From contig NZ_CP097843.1 of the NCBI RefSeq assembly GCF_023611505.1, positions 124,001 through 188,000 of the forward strand: a stretch of DNA of 64,000 nt. Reading direction: 5' to 3'. Shown here piece after piece: positions 56,701 to 64,000 of the stretch; position 1 is the first letter of the stretch, and the number at the start of each line of letters is the position of its first letter. The translations under genes and the position numbers were made by a program. Below the pieces are notes generated by a model that saw only the letters and a list, made by a program, of their open reading frames with translations, was not told where the DNA came from and made no database searches. The stretch is from Streptococcus oralis. Lineage in GTDB: Bacteria > Bacillota > Bacilli > Lactobacillales > Streptococcaceae.

Positions 56701-57887
56701 CGTTCAATTTTCTCAAGGAAACAATCTGCTCCTTCGAATTTAGAGAGAAGATTTTTGATATATTTGTAAAATGCTTCTTGTGTGGTCTTACCATCAATAT
56801 ATCCAGCATACCCATCTTTAGATTGGTCAGAAAAAACTTCATCATATTTTTCTGGAAGATTGTTTTTGATGAATTGTTTTAAAGCTGCCAAGTCTTTTTG
56901 GTGATTTTCATAGCGTTCAATCATAGATGCTGACAGTGGAGCCTTGGTTGAAGGATCTGTAACAGTTAAGATTCCTGATAGAAGAATGGCGTCATAGAGT
57001 TTTTTAGCAACTAGGAAAAGGTCTGCAAAATCATCTCCAATTTGTCCGAGTAAGTTTTCCAAATCCTCATCATAGGTATCTTTAGAGAATTGTAGTGGAG
57101 CTTTTTCTTCTAAGTCAAAATGTTTTTTAAAATCAGCCTGATTTCCTACAATTAACTTGAGAAATTCTGAAAACAAACCAGTGGATTTTTCATCAGGAAA
57201 GAGTTTTAGAACGCGTTCTCTCTTGGCAGATTTACTAATTTTATCAGTAAAAATTGCTTCTACTTGTGCGTTTTGCCCACTAAGTGAACTTCCTTCAAAG
57301 GTGTTATCGTAAATGCTTATAAATTCGCTAAAGATTTTTTGGATATCATTGTTTTTAATATCGAAAGCTTCTTCATATAAAAAATGCCCACGGTATTTAA
57401 TCATATGAGCTAATGCTAGATAAATCAAGCGCAAGTCAGCTTTTTCTTTTGAGTCCGCCAGTTGCTTTCTAAAATGATAAATAGTTGGAAATTGCTTATG
57501 GTATTCTTTCTCTTCTGTCAAGGTAGCAAAAATAGGGTATTTACTTTCTCTTTTATCCTCAGGAACTAAAAAGGAGTCATCTAATCGATGAAAGAAACTA
57601 CTATCCACCTTGCTTATTTCCTGAGAAAAGATTTCTTGAAGATAGCGAAGACGATTTTTTCGACGTGTATAGCGACGGCGCGCGGTTCGTTTTAGACGTC
57701 TATCTTCAGCAGTAGTCCCTTCATCAAATAATAAAGCTCCAATCAGATTTTTCTTGATAAAGTGTTTATCAGTATTGCCCAGAATCTTCATCTTTTTCGA
57801 TGGCACCTTATAGTCATCCGTAATGACGGCCCATCCGACGCTGTTTGTTCCGATATCAAGTCCGATAGAGTAATTTTTGTTTTCCAT
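53772..57887 (-). CDS. cas9: Cas9 endonuclease, type II-A, SpyCas9-like
   Basis: A 1371-aa RNA-guided nuclease, close in length to S. pyogenes Cas9 (1368). RuvC-I is [17 protein letters not shown] with D11. The Arg-rich bridge helix is [21 protein letters not shown]. RuvC-II is [15 protein letters not shown] is [15 protein letters not shown]. RuvC-III is [11 protein letters not shown]. The C-terminal PAM domain ends [19 protein letters not shown], where R1336 and R1338 align with R1333 and R1335 of S. pyogenes Cas9, so an NGG PAM is expected. AACGGAGG precedes the ATG. First of the cas9-cas1-cas2-csn2 operon. Confidence 0.98.
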   Translation of the reverse strand: MENKNYSIGLDIGTNSVGWAVITDDYKVPSKKMKILGNTDKHFIKKNLIGALLFDEGTTAEDRRLKRTARRRYTRRKNRLRYLQEIFSQEISKVDSSFFHRLDDSFLVPEDKRESKYPIFATLTEEKEYHKQFPTIYHFRKQLADSKEKADLRLIYLALAHMIKYRGHFLYEEAFDIKNNDIQKIFSEFISIYDNTFEGSSLSGQNAQVEAIFTDKISKSAKRERVLKLFPDEKSTGLFSEFLKLIVGNQADFKKHFDLEEKAPLQFSKDTYDEDLENLLGQIGDDFADLFLVAKKLYDAILLSGILTVTDPSTKAPLSASMIERYENHQKDLAALKQFIKNNLPEKYDEVFSDQSKDGYAGYIDGKTTQEAFYKYIKNLLSKFEGADCFLEKIEREDFLRKQRTFDNGSIPHQIHLQEMNAILRRQGEHYPFLKENREKIEKILAFRIPYYVGPLARGNRDFAWLTRNSDEAIRPWNFEEIVDKASSAEDFINKMTNYDLYLPEEKVLPKHSLLYETFAVYNELTKVKFIAEGLRDYQFLDSGQKKQIVNQLFKEKRKVTEKDIIQFLHNVDGYDGIELKGIEKQFNASLSTYHDLLKIIKDKEFMDDSKNEEILENIVHTLTIFEDREMIKQRLAQYDSLFDEKVIKALTRRHYTGWGKLSAKLINGIRDKQTGKTILDYLMDDGYSNRNFMQLINDDGLSFKEIIQKAQVVGKTNDVKQVVQELPGSPAIKKGILQSIKIVDELVKVMGHEPESIVIEMARENQTTARGKKNSQQRYKRIEDSLKILASGLNSKILKEHPTDNNQLQNDRLFLYYLQNGKDMYTGEALDINQLSSCDIDHIIPQAFIKDDSLDNRVLTSSKENRGKSDNVPCLEVVEKMKVFWQQLLDSKLISYRKFNNLTKAERGGLNELDKVGFIKRQLVETRQITKHVAQILDARFNKEVTEKDKKNRTVKIITLKSNLVSNFRKEFRLYKVREINDYHHAHDAYLNAVVAKAILKKYPKLEPEFVYGDYRKYDLKRYISRSKDPKEIEKATEKYFFYSNLLNFFKEEVHYADGTIVKRENIEYSKDTGEIAWNKEKDFATIKKVLSLPQVNIVKKREVQTGGFSKESILPKGNSDKLIPRKTKDILWDTTKYGGFDSPVIAYSILLIADIEKGKAKKLKTVKTLVGITIMEKDAFEKNPIAFLENKGYHNVCKENILCLPKYSLFELENGRRRLLASAKELQKGNEIVLPVYLTTLLYHSKNVHKLDEPGHLEYIQKHRNEFKDLLNLVSEFSQKYVLADANLEKIKNLYADNEQADIEILANSFINLLTFTALGAPAAFKFFGKDVDRKRYTTVSEILNATLIHQSITGLYETRIDLSKLGED

Positions 57888-57932
57888 GTATAAAAACCTC
57901 CGTTGTATTTGTATTAAGATATAATTTAAAAA

Positions 57933-58034
57933 TTAAGAAATGAGAGCTTTGATTAAGTCAATGCACCCCTTCATAAACTTTACTAACTCAGTTAGAATAG
58001 CTAAATTATCTTTAGTAAATTTGAATTTCTTCAA
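57933..58034 (-). CDS. Candidate 33-residue upstream ORF in the cas9 leader
   Basis: On the minus strand AAGGAG (58046-58041) lies six bases before a TTG that opens 33 codons (LKKFKFTKDNLAILTELVKF...IDLIKALIS). It ends 46 bases before the cas9 ATG. The product would be a basic amphipathic helix. The AAGGAG overlaps the PAM of the predicted tracr-L target. The sequence is AT-rich, so chance cannot be excluded, and part of it could instead contain the cas promoter (TTGAAG...GATAAT). No known family. Confidence 0.35.
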   Translation of the reverse strand: MKKFKFTKDNLAILTELVKFMKGCIDLIKALIS

Positions 58035-58042
58035 AACAATCT

Positions 58043-58058
58043 CCTTAAAATACAACTT
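58043..58058 (-). promoter_or_regulatory. Predicted tracr-L/Cas9 binding site in the cas9 upstream region
   Basis: On the minus strand AAGTTGTATTTTA (58058-58046) is followed by AGG. It matches the 13-nt 5' segment of the predicted long tracrRNA (58139-58151) at 12 of 13 positions, with the mismatch eight bases from the PAM. It lies about 160 bases ahead of the cas9 start. Confidence 0.6.
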
Positions 58059-58125
58059 CATTTAATTGAATCATTCTAACTAAAAATTTCAATAGAATAA
58101 TGATGAAGTATCGGTAAAAATGTGC

Positions 58126-58355
58126 TAAAATTGATTATAAGTTATATTTTAGTTTTAGAACTGTATTGTTTCAAATGAGGATAAACAAGCTTTTTGTCGT
58201 ATCTGTAAAATGATTTACATTTCACTTGATAATCTTTGACAAGTATAGTACAATAAAGCTGTTGGAACTATTCGAAACAACACAGCAAGTTAAAATAAGG
58301 CTTTGTCCGTACACAACTTGAAAAAGTGCGCACCGATTCGGTGCTTTTTATTTTA
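58126..58355 (+). ncRNA. tracrRNA, long (natural single-guide) and short forms
   Basis: Short form: -35 TTGATA (58226-58231), 17 bases, -10 TACAAT (58249-58254), start near 58261. It then runs through the anti-repeat GGAACTATTCGAAACAACAC, the nexus (AAGGCTTTGTCCG), the ACTTGAAAAAGTG hairpin and the terminator GCACCGA-TT-CGGTGC (58330-58344) with T-run. Long form: an extended -10 TGCTAAAAT (58126-58131) would start near 58138, giving a 13-nt guide, then a degenerate repeat GTTTTAGAACTGTATTGTTT at 58152. This repeat can pair with the anti-repeat in cis. This is the tracr-L layout known in S. pyogenes. Confidence 0.88.
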
Positions 58356-58513
58356 TTATACTAACTCATTGTACTCCTATTTTTATAAAAAAACAAATAA
58401 TATCGTAGCGCTTTCATAAAATTCGATATCAATTCGATGGAGTTTATAAGTAAGTGAACTGAGAAATACGGATTCCTTTTTAAGTAGATGTTCTAAAGAA
58501 TAGCAATATAAAA

Positions 58514-58553
58514 TAAAAAGAACTGGGATAATTAACTATCCTAGCTCTTTTTT
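58514..58553. terminator. Bidirectional terminator between the tracrRNA region and galU
   Basis: AAAAAGAACTGGGATA pairs with TATCCTAGCTCTTTTT with two interior mismatches; A- and T-runs lie on either side. Confidence 0.8.
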
Positions 58554-58568
58554 ATATGGAATATTCTT

Positions 58569-59468
58569 CTATTCCCCCTCAGATAACTCTTTTCCAAGCT
58601 GGATGAGATAATCTTTCAAGTCGTCTTTGACTTGGGGGTGTCTTAGTGCGTAATCAATAGATGTTTTCATAAAGCCAAACTTATCTCCGACATCGTAACG
58701 AGCCCCTTTGAACTCACGAGCAAATACACGTTGTGTTTTATTGAGGGTATCGATTGCATCTGTCAGCTGAATTTCATTTCCTGCACCCGGAGCTTGGTTT
58801 TCGAGGATTTGGAAAATTTCAGGCGTGAGGAGGTAGCGTCCGATAATAGCAAGGTCGCTAGGAGCATCCTCTGGCGCTGGTTTTTCAACGAAGGTTTCAA
58901 CGCTGTAAAGGCCGTCTTTTCCTTCGCCTTGCGGAGCAATAACCCCGTAAGCAGATACTTCGTCATGAGGGACTGGCATAACAGCGATAGTAGACGCGTG
59001 GGTACGCTCGTAGTCATCCATGAGTTGTTTGGTGAGCGGAACAGCTTTTTCGTTGGTGATATCCATCAAGTCATCACCAAGCATAACGATAAAGGGTTCA
59101 TTTCCAACGAAAGCCTTGGCTTGCAAAACAGCATCTCCGAGACCACGTGGATGCGTTTGGCGGATAAAATGTAGGCGCATGCCAGTTGTTTCATCAACTA
59201 GCTTCAAAAGATCTGTTTTCCCTTTTTCTTTGAGGTTGTATTCCAATTCGAAGTTTGAGTCGAAGTGGTCCTCAATGGAACGTTTTGACTTACCAGTCAC
59301 AACCAAAATGTCTTCGATACCAGATTTGAGGGCTTCTTCAACGATAAACTGGATAGTTGGCTTGTCCACGATTGGCAACATTTCCTTGGCCAAGGCCTTA
59401 GTTGCTGGGAGGAAACGAGTTCCCAATCCAGCGGCAGGGATGACTGCTTTTCTGACTTTTTGTTTCAT
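58569..59468 (-). CDS. galU: UTP-glucose-1-phosphate uridylyltransferase
   Basis: A 299-aa nucleotidyltransferase making UDP-glucose for polysaccharide, teichoic acid and galactose metabolism. It has the N-terminal [28 protein letters not shown] with nucleotide-binding glycines and catalytic Lys, then [37 protein letters not shown] and [24 protein letters not shown] precedes the ATG. It follows gpsA by 22 bases in the same operon. Confidence 0.96.
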   Translation of the reverse strand: MKQKVRKAVIPAAGLGTRFLPATKALAKEMLPIVDKPTIQFIVEEALKSGIEDILVVTGKSKRSIEDHFDSNFELEYNLKEKGKTDLLKLVDETTGMRLHFIRQTHPRGLGDAVLQAKAFVGNEPFIVMLGDDLMDITNEKAVPLTKQLMDDYERTHASTIAVMPVPHDEVSAYGVIAPQGEGKDGLYSVETFVEKPAPEDAPSDLAIIGRYLLTPEIFQILENQAPGAGNEIQLTDAIDTLNKTQRVFAREFKGARYDVGDKFGFMKTSIDYALRHPQVKDDLKDYLIQLGKELSEGE

Positions 59469-59490
59469 AAATGTTCCTTTCTATGAAGGT

Positions 59491-60507
59491 CTATGACCAT
59501 TCGTTTTCTGCTTTAAATTCATTACTCATGATGTCGTTGATTGCTTCTTTGATATTGACACCTTCGTAGATAACTCGGTAAATAGCCTGTGTGATTGGCA
59601 TGTAGACACCCAATTCCTGAGCCAGTTCGTGAGCTGCTCGAGTTGTTGAAATGCCTTCAATGACCATGCCCATGTTTGCTTCGATGTCTGCGAGGGATTC
59701 TCCACGGCCAAGAGCATTACCGGCCCTCCAGTTACGAGAGTGGACAGATGTTCCCGTTACAATCAAATCCCCAACTCCAGAAAGCCCGCTATAAGTTAGA
59801 GGATTTGCCCCAAGAGCGACTCCTAGACGGGTGATTTCTGCCAAGCCACGTGCGATGATGGCCGCCTTGGCATTGTCGCCAAACCCTAGACCATGTAGTG
59901 CGCCAGCGCCAACTGCGATGATATTTTTAAGAGCACCAGCGGTTTCAACCCCGATAACATCCGTATTAGTATAGAGACGGAAGTAGTGATTGCTAAAGAG
60001 ATTTTGAACGTACTGAGCAGTTTCGAGGTCTTTAGAGGCTGCTGTAATCAAGGTGATATCGCGTACAATGGTTTCCTCAGCATGGCTCGGCCCTGAAACA
60101 ACGACGATATCACTGCGAAGGTCAGCTGGGATTTCCTCCTCAAGAATGGTTGATAGACGTTTGTGGCTATCTGGTTCCAATCCTTTGGAGGCATGCATGA
60201 TGACAACCTTGTGATCAAGCACCTTTGCTACTTGTTGGGCAACCAGTCTCGTTACTTTTGTTGGGACCACAAATAAAACAGCATCCACATCCTTTAGTGT
60301 TTCTTCCAAGTCATGATAGGCTTTGATCTTTTCGTCGAGTAGGATATCTTTGAAGTAGCGTTTGTTTGTATGTTGGTTATTGATTTCATCAATTTGGTCA
60401 GAAATATTTCCCCAAATTCGAACTTCGTGTCCATTGTCGTTTAGGACCTGCGAAAGGGCGGTCCCCCAAGAACCAGGACCCAAGACAGCGATGGTTTGTT
60501 TCTTCAT
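59491..60507 (-). CDS. gpsA: NAD(P)-dependent glycerol-3-phosphate dehydrogenase
   Basis: A 338-aa enzyme reducing dihydroxyacetone phosphate to sn-glycerol-3-phosphate for phospholipids. Rossmann motif [13 protein letters not shown] near the N-terminus, catalytic Lys in [20 protein letters not shown], and [22 protein letters not shown] further on. AAGGAGGAAAAG precedes the ATG. A -10 TAAAAT lies near 60541 on the minus strand. First gene of gpsA-galU. Confidence 0.96.
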   Translation of the reverse strand: MKKQTIAVLGPGSWGTALSQVLNDNGHEVRIWGNISDQIDEINNQHTNKRYFKDILLDEKIKAYHDLEETLKDVDAVLFVVPTKVTRLVAQQVAKVLDHKVVIMHASKGLEPDSHKRLSTILEEEIPADLRSDIVVVSGPSHAEETIVRDITLITAASKDLETAQYVQNLFSNHYFRLYTNTDVIGVETAGALKNIIAVGAGALHGLGFGDNAKAAIIARGLAEITRLGVALGANPLTYSGLSGVGDLIVTGTSVHSRNWRAGNALGRGESLADIEANMGMVIEGISTTRAAHELAQELGVYMPITQAIYRVIYEGVNIKEAINDIMSNEFKAENEWS

Positions 60508-60610
60508 CTTTTCCTCCTTGTAAGAGTTCTTCCTTTCATTTTACCATAAAAAGCCTTTTCATGCATCACCTGTATATGAAAGCGCACTAATTTATAATAA
60601 GGAGACTTCT

Positions 60611-60639
60611 TTGACAAGATTCCTCTTTTTTGCTAGAAT
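60611..60639 (+). promoter_or_regulatory. Promoter of the ABC exporter operon
   Basis: TTGACA (60611-60616), 17 bases, and extended -10 TGCTAGAAT (TAGAAT 60634-60639). Confidence 0.88.
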
Positions 60640-60645
60640 AGCATC

Positions 60646-60713
60646 AATATGAACGAATGAGAAGGAGCTGACGCAAGATGTCGCTCCCTTTATCTATTTT
60701 ATTAGGAGGAAAT
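60646..60713 (+). promoter_or_regulatory. Leader with probable transcription attenuator ahead of patA
   Basis: After the start near 60646 comes a three-codon ORF (ATGAACGAATGA, 60649-60660). A hairpin GGAGC-T-GAC...GTC-GCTCC (60664-60687) follows, with a T-rich run CTTTATCTATTTT behind it. In S. pneumoniae the patA leader is known to hold an attenuator whose disruption raises PatAB. The strong AGGAGG for patA lies just past it. Confidence 0.6.
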
Positions 60714-62420
60714 ATGCTCATTAAAAAAATAAAAACCTATAAATGGCAAGCCTTGGCATCCTTAATGATGACAGGCTTGATGGTTGCGAGTTCGCTCTTG
60801 CAACCGCGCTATTTGCAAGAGGTGTTAGAGGCTTTGTTGGCCGGGCAAAATGAGGCTATTTATAGTATTGGCGCTTGGCTGATAGGAGTAGCCCTAGTCG
60901 GTCTGGTTGCAGGTGGGGTCAATGTAACGCTTGCAGCCTACATTGCTCAAGGAGTGTCTTCGGACCTTCGGGAAGACGCTTTTCGCAAGATCCAGACTTT
61001 TTCTTATGCCAATATCGAGCAGTTTAATGCGGGTAACCTTGTCGTCCGTATGACCAATGATATCAACCAGATTCAGAACGTGGTGATGATGGCTTTTCAA
61101 ATCCTCTTCCGTCTTCCTCTTCTCTTCATCGGTTCTTTTATCTTGGCGGTTCACACTCTTCCATCACTTTGGTGGGTAATTGTCCTCATGGTGCTCCTAA
61201 TCTTTGCACTAACTGCCATCATGATGGGGATGATGGGGCCACGATTTGCTAAGTTTCAAACCCTTCTTGAACGGATCAATGCTATCGCTAAGGAAAATCT
61301 ACGTGGTGTGCGCGTAGTCAAATCCTTTGTACAAGAAAAAGCACAATTTGACAAATTTACCGATGTTTCTGATGAACTTCTCGGCCAAAATCTTTATATC
61401 GGTTATGCCTTCTCAGTTATAGAACCCGTTATGATGCTAGTCGGCTATGGGGCAGTCTTCCTCTCTATCTGGTTGGTGGCAGGTATGGCTCAGTCAGATC
61501 CATCTGTTGTGGGCTCGATTGCTTCCTTTATCAACTATCTAAGCCAGATTATCTTTACCATCATCATGGTTGGATTTTTAGGAAATTCTGTCAGTCGTGC
61601 CATGATTTCCTTGCGTCGTATCCGCGAAATTCTAGATACCGAGCCAGCGATGACCTTTAAAGATCTCCCAGACGAAGAGTTAGAAGGAAGTCTCTCTTTT
61701 GAAAATGTAACCTTCACCTATCCCAATGACGATGAGCCTATGCTGAAGAATGTAACCTTTGAAATTGCGCCTGGTCAGATGGTGGGTGTGGTTGGGGCGA
61801 CTGGAGCAGGGAAGTCCACCCTAGCTCAGTTAATTCCGCGACTTTTTGATCCACAGGAGGGATCTATCAAGATTGGTGGCAAGGATATTCGAGACGTCAG
61901 CGAGGGAACCTTGCGTAAAACAGTTTCCATTGTCTTGCAACGTGCTATTCTCTTTAGCGGGACCATTGCAGATAATCTCCGTCAAGGAAAAGGCAATGCC
62001 AGCGTGTCAGAAATGGAACGTGCGGCACGGATTGCCCAAGCCAGTGAATTTATCGGACGCATGGAAAACAAATTTGAGAGTCAGGTCGAAGAACGTGGCA
62101 CCAACTTTTCTGGTGGACAAAAACAACGGATGTCCATTGCCCGTGGGATTGTCAGCAATCCCCGTATCCTGATTTTTGACGATTCGACTTCGGCCTTGGA
62201 TGCTAAGTCAGAAAGACTCGTACAGGAAGCTTTGAACAAAGATCTGAAAGGGACGACGACGATTATCATCGCTCAAAAGATCAGTTCAGTCGTCCATGCA
62301 GACAAGATTTTGGTCTTGGATCAAGGGCGTTTGATTGGAGAAGGACGGCATGCAGACTTGGTAGCTAACAATGCCATCTACCGCGAAATCTACGAAACAC
62401 AAAAGGGAAAGGAGGAATAA
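60714..62420 (+). CDS. patA: ABC exporter half-transporter, PatA-like (degenerate-site subunit)
   Basis: A 568-aa type IV exporter half with six membrane helices (residues about 15-290) and an ATPase domain. Walker A is GATGAGKST; the signature is NFSGGQKQR; Walker B is ILIFDDSTSALD, with Asp where the catalytic Glu normally stands. This marks the degenerate-site subunit of heterodimers such as BmrCD or PatAB. ATG 60714 follows AGGAGGAAAT; an in-frame ATG at 60678 lies inside the attenuator stem and is rejected. PatAB in pneumococcus exports fluoroquinolones and other drugs. Confidence 0.85.
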   Translation: MLIKKIKTYKWQALASLMMTGLMVASSLLQPRYLQEVLEALLAGQNEAIYSIGAWLIGVALVGLVAGGVNVTLAAYIAQGVSSDLREDAFRKIQTFSYANIEQFNAGNLVVRMTNDINQIQNVVMMAFQILFRLPLLFIGSFILAVHTLPSLWWVIVLMVLLIFALTAIMMGMMGPRFAKFQTLLERINAIAKENLRGVRVVKSFVQEKAQFDKFTDVSDELLGQNLYIGYAFSVIEPVMMLVGYGAVFLSIWLVAGMAQSDPSVVGSIASFINYLSQIIFTIIMVGFLGNSVSRAMISLRRIREILDTEPAMTFKDLPDEELEGSLSFENVTFTYPNDDEPMLKNVTFEIAPGQMVGVVGATGAGKSTLAQLIPRLFDPQEGSIKIGGKDIRDVSEGTLRKTVSIVLQRAILFSGTIADNLRQGKGNASVSEMERAARIAQASEFIGRMENKFESQVEERGTNFSGGQKQRMSIARGIVSNPRILIFDDSTSALDAKSERLVQEALNKDLKGTTTIIIAQKISSVVHADKILVLDQGRLIGEGRHADLVANNAIYREIYETQKGKEE

Positions 62421-62421
62421 A

Positions 62422-64000
62422 ATGAAAACCGTTCGATTTTTCTGGAATTATTTTAAAGTTTACAAGTTCTCCTTTGTCATTGTGATTCTGATGGTTGCAG
62501 TTGCGACGATTGCCCAAGCCCTCTTTCCAGTTTTTTCAGGTCAAGCAGTGACGGAGCTCGCTAACCTAGTTCTAGCTTATCAAAATGGAACTTCCGAACT
62601 AGCCTGGCAGAGTTTATCAGCTCTGATGCTGAATCTAGCTCTGGTTGTCCTCGCCCTAGTGGTATCCAGTTTGATTTACATGACCTTGATGACCCGTGTG
62701 ATTGCTGAGTCGACAAATGAGATGCGTAAGGGCCTCTTTGGCAAACTTTCTCGTTTAACGGTTTCTTTCTTTGACCGCCATCAGGATGGCGATATTCTTT
62801 CTCGCTTCACAAGTGACTTGGACAACATCCTTCAAGCCTTCAATGAAAGCCTAGTTCAGGTCATGAGCAATATTGCTCTTTACATCGGTTTGATTTTTGT
62901 CATGTTTTCAAGAAATGTGACGCTAGCCCTGATAACAGTAGCCAGTACTCCAGTGGCCTTTCTCATGTTGGTCTTCATCGTGAAAATGGCCCGCAAGTAC
63001 ACCAATCTCCAGCAAAAAGAGGTTGGGAAACTCAACGCCTACATGGACGAAAGCATTTCTGGGCAGAAAGCTGTTATCGTACAAGGTATTCAAGACGACA
63101 TCGTAGCAGGCTTTGTGGAGCAAAATGAGCGCGTACGCAAGGCAACCTTTAAAGGGAGAATGTTCTCAGGCATCCTCTTCCCAGTTATGAATGGGATGAG
63201 CTTGGTCAACACAGCCATCGTCATTTTTGCAGGTTCGGCTGTCTTGCTGAACGATCCAAGTATCGAAACAACGACAGCCCTAGGTTTGATCGTCATGTTT
63301 ACCCAATTTTCTCAGCAGTATTACCAGCCGATTATCCAGGTGGCTGCGAGTTGGGGGAGCCTCCAGTTGGCCTTTACCGGAGCGGATCGTATCCAAGAAA
63401 TGTTTGATGCAGAAGAAGAGGTTCGTCCGCAAAATGCACCAGCCTTTACGGAATTACGAGAAGGTGTTGAAATCAGTCACATTGATTTCTCTTATGTGCC
63501 AGACAAGCCGATTTTAAAAGATGTCACCATTTCAGCTCCTAAGGGGCAGATGGTAGCAGTTGTCGGTCCGACAGGTTCAGGGAAAACGACCATCATGAAC
63601 CTCATCAATCGTTTCTACGATGTGGATGCAGGTAGCATTTCCTTTGATGGGAAAGACATTCGTGACTACGATTTGGACAGCCTGCGGAGCAAGGTCGGGA
63701 TTGTCTTGCAGGATTCGGTCTTGTTTAGCGGAACGATTCGGGATAATATCCGCTTCGGTGTGCCAGATGCCAGTCAGGAAATGGTCGAAGCAGCTGCCAA
63801 GGCAACTCATATTCATGACTATATCGAAAGCCTGCCTGATAAGTATGATACCCTTATTGATGATGAGCAAAATATCTTCTCGACTGGGCAGAAACAATTG
63901 ATTTCCATCGCTCGAACTCTGATGACTGATCCTCAAGTCTTAATCTTAGATGAAGCGACTTCCAATGTCGATACCGTAACAGAGAGCAAGATCCAACATG
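62422..64000 (+). CDS. patB: ABC exporter half-transporter, PatB-like (3' end outside window)
   Basis: An open frame of at least 526 codons starting one base after the patA stop (AAGGAGGAATAAA before ATG). Six helices precede an ATPase domain. Walker A is GPTGSGKTT. The signature is atypical, FSTGQKQL. Walker B is VLILDEATSNVD with the catalytic Glu. The canonical Walker B here plus the atypical signature complement the partner's Asp-containing Walker B, so one of the two composite ATP sites is degenerate, as in known heterodimers. The window ends shortly after the D-loop. Confidence 0.88.
   Translation, partial: MKTVRFFWNYFKVYKFSFVIVILMVAVATIAQALFPVFSGQAVTELANLVLAYQNGTSELAWQSLSALMLNLALVVLALVVSSLIYMTLMTRVIAESTNEMRKGLFGKLSRLTVSFFDRHQDGDILSRFTSDLDNILQAFNESLVQVMSNIALYIGLIFVMFSRNVTLALITVASTPVAFLMLVFIVKMARKYTNLQQKEVGKLNAYMDESISGQKAVIVQGIQDDIVAGFVEQNERVRKATFKGRMFSGILFPVMNGMSLVNTAIVIFAGSAVLLNDPSIETTTALGLIVMFTQFSQQYYQPIIQVAASWGSLQLAFTGADRIQEMFDAEEEVRPQNAPAFTELREGVEISHIDFSYVPDKPILKDVTISAPKGQMVAVVGPTGSGKTTIMNLINRFYDVDAGSISFDGKDIRDYDLDSLRSKVGIVLQDSVLFSGTIRDNIRFGVPDASQEMVEAAAKATHIHDYIESLPDKYDTLIDDEQNIFSTGQKQLISIARTLMTDPQVLILDEATSNVDTVTESKIQH

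Noticed and set aside
54481..57000. Several plus-strand frames of 70-94 codons opposite cas9
   Set aside because: They are antisense shadows of the cas9 frame without ribosome-binding sites or recognisable domains.
1..64000. tRNA, rRNA, BOX or RUP elements
   Set aside because: I looked for the typical motifs and found none that I could support; a weak or decayed copy could have been missed by eye.

Overview
The window is chromosomal DNA of a low-GC Gram-positive coccus, almost certainly a mitis-group Streptococcus (S. mitis/oralis-like, close to but not typical of S. pneumoniae). Evidence: a YSIRK/LPxTG surface protein built of SSURE repeats (PavB-like) next to the SaeRS-like TCS08 pair and rpsD; the pneumococcal-type maltodextrin regulon (malX-C-D-A-R divergent from malQ-malP); pbp1b beside tyrS; a PatA/PatB-type exporter; and a complete type II-A CRISPR-Cas locus with an S. 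pyogenes-like Cas9. No rRNA or tRNA gene was seen.

Layout. 0-5.6 kb: the end of a type I restriction-modification locus (two halves of a split hsdS, an AAA ATPase, hsdR). 5.6-14.3 kb: nucleoside phosphorylase, TrkH/TrkA-type K+ uptake, pavB, TCS08 and rpsD with a structured leader. 14.3-20.85 kb: an accessory island holding a candidate hydrophobic mini-gene, six small acidic proteins that include three Sm-like paralogues, two solo IS-end palindromes, cadD-cadX, a broken channel-like gene, a K+ channel and a DUF389 protein. Its cadD-DUF389 part is bracketed by two inverted copies of an integrative-element end, one of them fused to the 3' end of rpmG. 20.8-30.2 kb: core genes rpmG, rpmF, ilvD, a MIP18-family gene, hisS, a small regulator/membrane operon, aspS and a YitT protein. 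30.2-31.6 kb: a complete IS3-family element. 31.7-41.5 kb: the mal regulon. 41.6-51 kb: rlmA, tyrS, pbp1b, a DMT transporter, the two-gene acetyl-diaminopimelate segment, a folate enzyme and a rhomboid protease. 51-58.4 kb: CRISPR array, csn2, cas2, cas1, cas9 and tracrRNA. 58.5-64 kb: galU, gpsA and a heterodimeric ABC exporter running off the end.

How it works together and what stands out. In the CRISPR locus the region between cas9 and the tracrRNA has the architecture of the long tracrRNA (tracr-L, a natural single guide known in S. pyogenes): a promoter, a 13-nt guide, a degenerate repeat, then the anti-repeat. The guide matches 12 of 13 bases of a site with an AGG PAM upstream of cas9, which suggests Cas9 autoregulation. 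A 33-codon ORF begins directly behind that site. csn2 is split by an exact 23-bp tandem duplication, so spacer acquisition may be off. At the other end, hsdS is split inside a 5-bp repeat tract in a way that one extra repeat unit would repair. Both look like reversible lesions in defence genes.
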